This document shows positions 61,966-64,000 of a stretch of 64,000 bases of DNA, piece after piece. The position numbers were made by a program, and so were the translations under genes. Source of the stretch: Anaerolineales bacterium (GTDB lineage: Bacteria; Chloroflexota; Anaerolineae; Anaerolineales; UBA11579); contig JAFGDK010000034.1 in NCBI GenBank assembly GCA_016932165.1, positions 1 through 64,000 on the forward strand, read 5' to 3'. Numbering within the stretch: position 1 is the first letter of the stretch; each line of letters opens with the position of its first letter. The notes beneath the pieces were generated by a model. That model saw only the letters and a program-made list of their open reading frames with translations, did not search any database and was not told the origin of the DNA.

Positions 61966-63486
61966 ATGAAGGTGAAAATTGTGCTGATCAGTTTCCTCCT
62001 GGCTCTGGTAGCAGGCTGTCGCCCCATCCCTGTGGTTGAATCACCCCCAGTTGATGAAATTCATCTCGCTCCTCCCGCCACCTCAACACTGCCAGGCCCC
62101 ACCCCCACCCCGCTGCCTGAGAGAACCACCTACCTGCCTGGCGAACTGGTTGAATATACAGCCCAGACGGGAGACACCCTCCCTGCCCTGGCTTCCCGTT
62201 TCAATACCACCGTTGAAGAAATCCTGGCGGCAAATCCAATCATCCCGCAGAGCGCCAGCACGATGCCTCCCGGTCTTCCCTTGCAAATCCCCATTTATTA
62301 CCGCAGCTTCTGGGGAACACCATTCAAGATCATCCCCGACAGCCTGTTTATAAATGGCCCGGCTGCTATTGACTTTGACACAATCTCTTTCGCCGGCGAT
62401 ACCCAAGGCTGGATCAATAATCACCGGGAATATGCCCTGGGCAGAGAACGATCCGGTCCAGAAATTATCAATCTGGTAGCCAAGAATTATTCGATCAGCC
62501 CGCGCTTGCTGCTGGCGGTTTCAGAATATCTGGCAAATGCCCTCAGCTATCCTGCTCTGCCTGAATCTTCCATTGATTATCCTCTCCGCTTCCGCAGCCC
62601 ATTGAGCAAGGGATATTACCGCCAGCTGCTTTGGGCCGCAAACCAGCTGAATATCGGCTATTATCAATGGCGCACCGGGGAATTGCTGGAGCTGGAACTA
62701 TCCGACGGCACCCTGGAACGACCGGATCCCTGGCAAAATGCGGCCACAGTCTCTTTGCAGCGCTTTTTCAGTCTGATTATGCCGGTGGAGCAATACCGCT
62801 ATGCAATCAGCCCGGAGGGATTTGCCAGCACCTGGCAAAAACTGTATGGAGACCCCTGGCAAGGAGACCAACCCCACATTCCTGGAAGTTTAGCCCAGCC
62901 AGGTTTTATCCTGCCTTACCCCGCCGGCGAGTCCTGGGCTTATACCGGTGGGCCGCACACCGCCTGGGGTAACGGTGCCCCTGCTGCCGCGATCGACTTT
63001 GCTCCCGCTGCAGACACCAGCGGCTGCTATGTCAGCAATGCCTGGACCACCGCCATGGCTGATGGGCTGGTCGCCCGCACTGAACCAGGTATTGTGATCC
63101 TTGACCTGGACAAAGATGGGGATGAGAGAACCGGCTGGGTGCTCTTTTATTTACATGTGGAAACGCGAGACCAGATCCCCGAAGGCAGCCTGGTCTCGGC
63201 AGGAGACCCGCTGGGGCACCCTTCCTGCGAGGGAGGGGAAGCTACAGGCACGCATGTGCATATTGCCCGCAAATACAACGGGGAATGGATTATCGCTGAC
63301 AGCGAGGTACCCTTTGTGATGGAAGGGTGGCGCGCCGTGGCTGGCGAACGCCTGTACGAAGGCTCACTGGTACGTTTTGAAAAAACCATCACCGCATGCG
63401 AATGTGCCACCCTGGATACAATCCTCACAGCTACCGGAAATGTGGATGGGCGGGTGGAGGATTTGATGCCGAGTCCCACCCCCTAA
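61966..63486 (+). CDS. LysM/M23 lipoprotein, tandem copy 3
   Basis: A 506-aa third paralogue. Lipobox LVAGC (C17 region), linker, LysM (about 60-110, YTAQTGDTLPALASRFNTTV), central domain (SPRLLLAVSEYLANAL) and M23 (GGPHTAW, AIDFAP, GTHVHIARKYNGEW). The insert reads DLDKDGDERTGW. In the central domain the Glu of copies 1 and 2 is kept, but the following Ser/Trp are not, so the activity there may differ. AGCAGG lies just before the start; ATG 61966 is preferred to the TTG one codon earlier. It starts 9 nt after copy 2, so the three form one operon. Confidence 0.85.
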   Translation: MKVKIVLISFLLALVAGCRPIPVVESPPVDEIHLAPPATSTLPGPTPTPLPERTTYLPGELVEYTAQTGDTLPALASRFNTTVEEILAANPIIPQSASTMPPGLPLQIPIYYRSFWGTPFKIIPDSLFINGPAAIDFDTISFAGDTQGWINNHREYALGRERSGPEIINLVAKNYSISPRLLLAVSEYLANALSYPALPESSIDYPLRFRSPLSKGYYRQLLWAANQLNIGYYQWRTGELLELELSDGTLERPDPWQNAATVSLQRFFSLIMPVEQYRYAISPEGFASTWQKLYGDPWQGDQPHIPGSLAQPGFILPYPAGESWAYTGGPHTAWGNGAPAAAIDFAPAADTSGCYVSNAWTTAMADGLVARTEPGIVILDLDKDGDERTGWVLFYLHVETRDQIPEGSLVSAGDPLGHPSCEGGEATGTHVHIARKYNGEWIIADSEVPFVMEGWRAVAGERLYEGSLVRFEKTITACECATLDTILTATGNVDGRVEDLMPSPTP

Positions 63487-63678
63487 AACCGAGAATAAAA
63501 CCATTCTACAGCCCTTTCCCCTGAAGATTGTCTCAATTAAATGAGACTGGCAGGGTTGAAAGTCTGATCAGGTTGTGATCCCGTCGGGAGGCTGCTTCAG
63601 TCGGGGAGTGCGTCTATTTCACCGCAAAGACGCCTGGCTTTGGGGGATTAAAGACCTCAAGCAATTAAATCAAGAAAA

Positions 63679-63715
63679 GGTCAGGTTCTCGATAATTAAC
63701 AATCAGAACCTGACC
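63679..63715 (-). terminator. Rho-independent terminator after the OsmC-family gene
   Basis: GGTCAGGTTCT (63679-63689) and AGAACCTGACC (63705-63715) form an 11-bp perfect stem with a 15-nt loop. On the minus strand TTTTCTTG follows. Between here and the M23 gene only a 6-bp hairpin (63530-63547) is visible. Confidence 0.7.
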
Positions 63716-63753
63716 CTATGAAAAGTCTATAATCATTCTCTATGAGCTAAAAA

Positions 63754-64000
63754 CTACTCCGCCTCGATGATCGTGTACTTCAATTCGATCTCCACTGCCT
63801 TGCCGAGCATCGCCTGGGCCGGGCAGTAGCGTTCTTTCGAAAGTTGGATTGCCCGTTCCACCGCTTTGGGGTCAATATTCCGGCCAGTAACGATATACTC
63901 AACCACAGCTGTGTTCCATACTTTAGGGTGTTCATCCACTTTCTCGGTATGCACGCGGGTCTCAAAGGCAGATACATCCTGGCGCATCTTCTGCAAAATA
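63754..64000 (-). CDS. OsmC-family protein (5' end outside the window)
   Basis: The last 82 codons of an OsmC/Ohr-like gene, cut by the window edge. The visible part reads ILQKMRQDVSAFETRV, then VVEYIVTGRNIDPKAVERAI, LSKERYCPAQAMLGKAVEIE to the stop. The Cys in ERYCPAQAML is the second conserved redox cysteine of the family; the first lies in the missing half (expected before KMRQDV). Family members reduce organic hydroperoxides or are of unknown function. The frame is open to 64000, so the in-frame TTG and ATG codons near the edge are internal. Confidence 0.85.
   Translation of the reverse strand, partial: ILQKMRQDVSAFETRVHTEKVDEHPKVWNTAVVEYIVTGRNIDPKAVERAIQLSKERYCPAQAMLGKAVEIELKYTIIEAE

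Noticed and set aside
1-64000. tRNA, rRNA, CRISPR arrays, transposases, prophage
   Set aside because: Both strands were scanned by eye for cloverleaf ends, regular spaced repeats, transposase motifs and phage structural genes; none was convincing.

Overview
The window reads as chromosomal DNA of a free-living bacterium, most likely Chloroflexota of the class Anaerolineae. This is inferred from gene content and style, not from a marker gene. The pointers are a MalT-like ATPase fused to a C-terminal BTAD domain, large multi-GAF kinases, many Thr/Pro-linker lipoproteins with LysM, LytR-CpsA-Psr, GerMN and CapA domains, two GPH-type permeases, and a PHP-type PolX. Base composition is moderate and even. 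No rRNA, tRNA, CRISPR array, prophage or intact insertion sequence was seen.

Layout. 1-6.1 kb: tail of an unknown gene, a cyclase-family metal hydrolase, an NDUFA9-like NAD(P)-binding protein, lgt, a sulfotransferase and polX. 6.2-11.1 kb: a UroD-superfamily protein, then an operon of two YghO/BcerS-like GNAT acyltransferases and a GPH permease. 11.2-17.1 kb, minus strand: a 49-aa exported-looking peptide missing from ordinary ORF lists, a 75-aa NHLP-like protein and an HD-GYP protein form one operon. Next to it lie an ANT(6)-like nucleotidyltransferase and a 1067-aa ATPase/BTAD regulator. Similar TGAACAAA-type direct repeats precede both the peptide operon and the regulator. 17.1-20.6 kb: RarD-like permease, a third YghO/BcerS-like protein, and a bacterial relative of the SLC49/FLVCR transporters. 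20.6-23.4 kb: a decayed ABC-exporter remnant, a DRG-type GTPase with TGS domain, a HEAT-like protein and a 29-aa membrane microprotein. 23.5-26.5 kb: a two-component system whose promoter carries a 20-bp perfect palindrome.

26.8-33.3 kb: an alpha-glucan operon (1169-aa GH13 enzyme, glycogen synthase, 4-alpha-glucanotransferase). 33.4-37 kb: an EamA permease gene broken by an in-frame amber codon, a GerMN lipoprotein and an endonuclease-type mutL. 37.2-43.9 kb: an envelope cluster made of a kinase lacking its phospho-acceptor histidine, a LysM/InlB-like-repeat protein and two LytR-CpsA-Psr proteins. 43.9-50.5 kb: an unplaced AT-rich gene, a catalytically degraded tyrosine recombinase, a TipA-type MerR regulator with a textbook 19-bp-spacer promoter divergent from a second GPH permease, a DUF554 protein, ComEA and a GNAT. 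51-58.6 kb: an anchored extracellular protein, a DUF6125-like protein, and an operon of bifunctional formimidoyltransferase/cyclodeaminase, CapA-like lipoprotein and membrane alpha/beta hydrolase. 58.7-63.5 kb: three tandem lipoprotein paralogues, each with LysM, a central helical domain and an M23 peptidase carrying a calcium-loop-like insert. The window ends inside an OsmC-family gene.

The genes work in several modules: envelope remodelling (LysM/M23 trio, LCP pair, CapA, Lgt), storage polysaccharide metabolism, signal transduction, and a set of acyltransferase-plus-permease units. The best candidate for something undescribed is the BTAD regulator with its adjacent small-peptide/HD-GYP operon.
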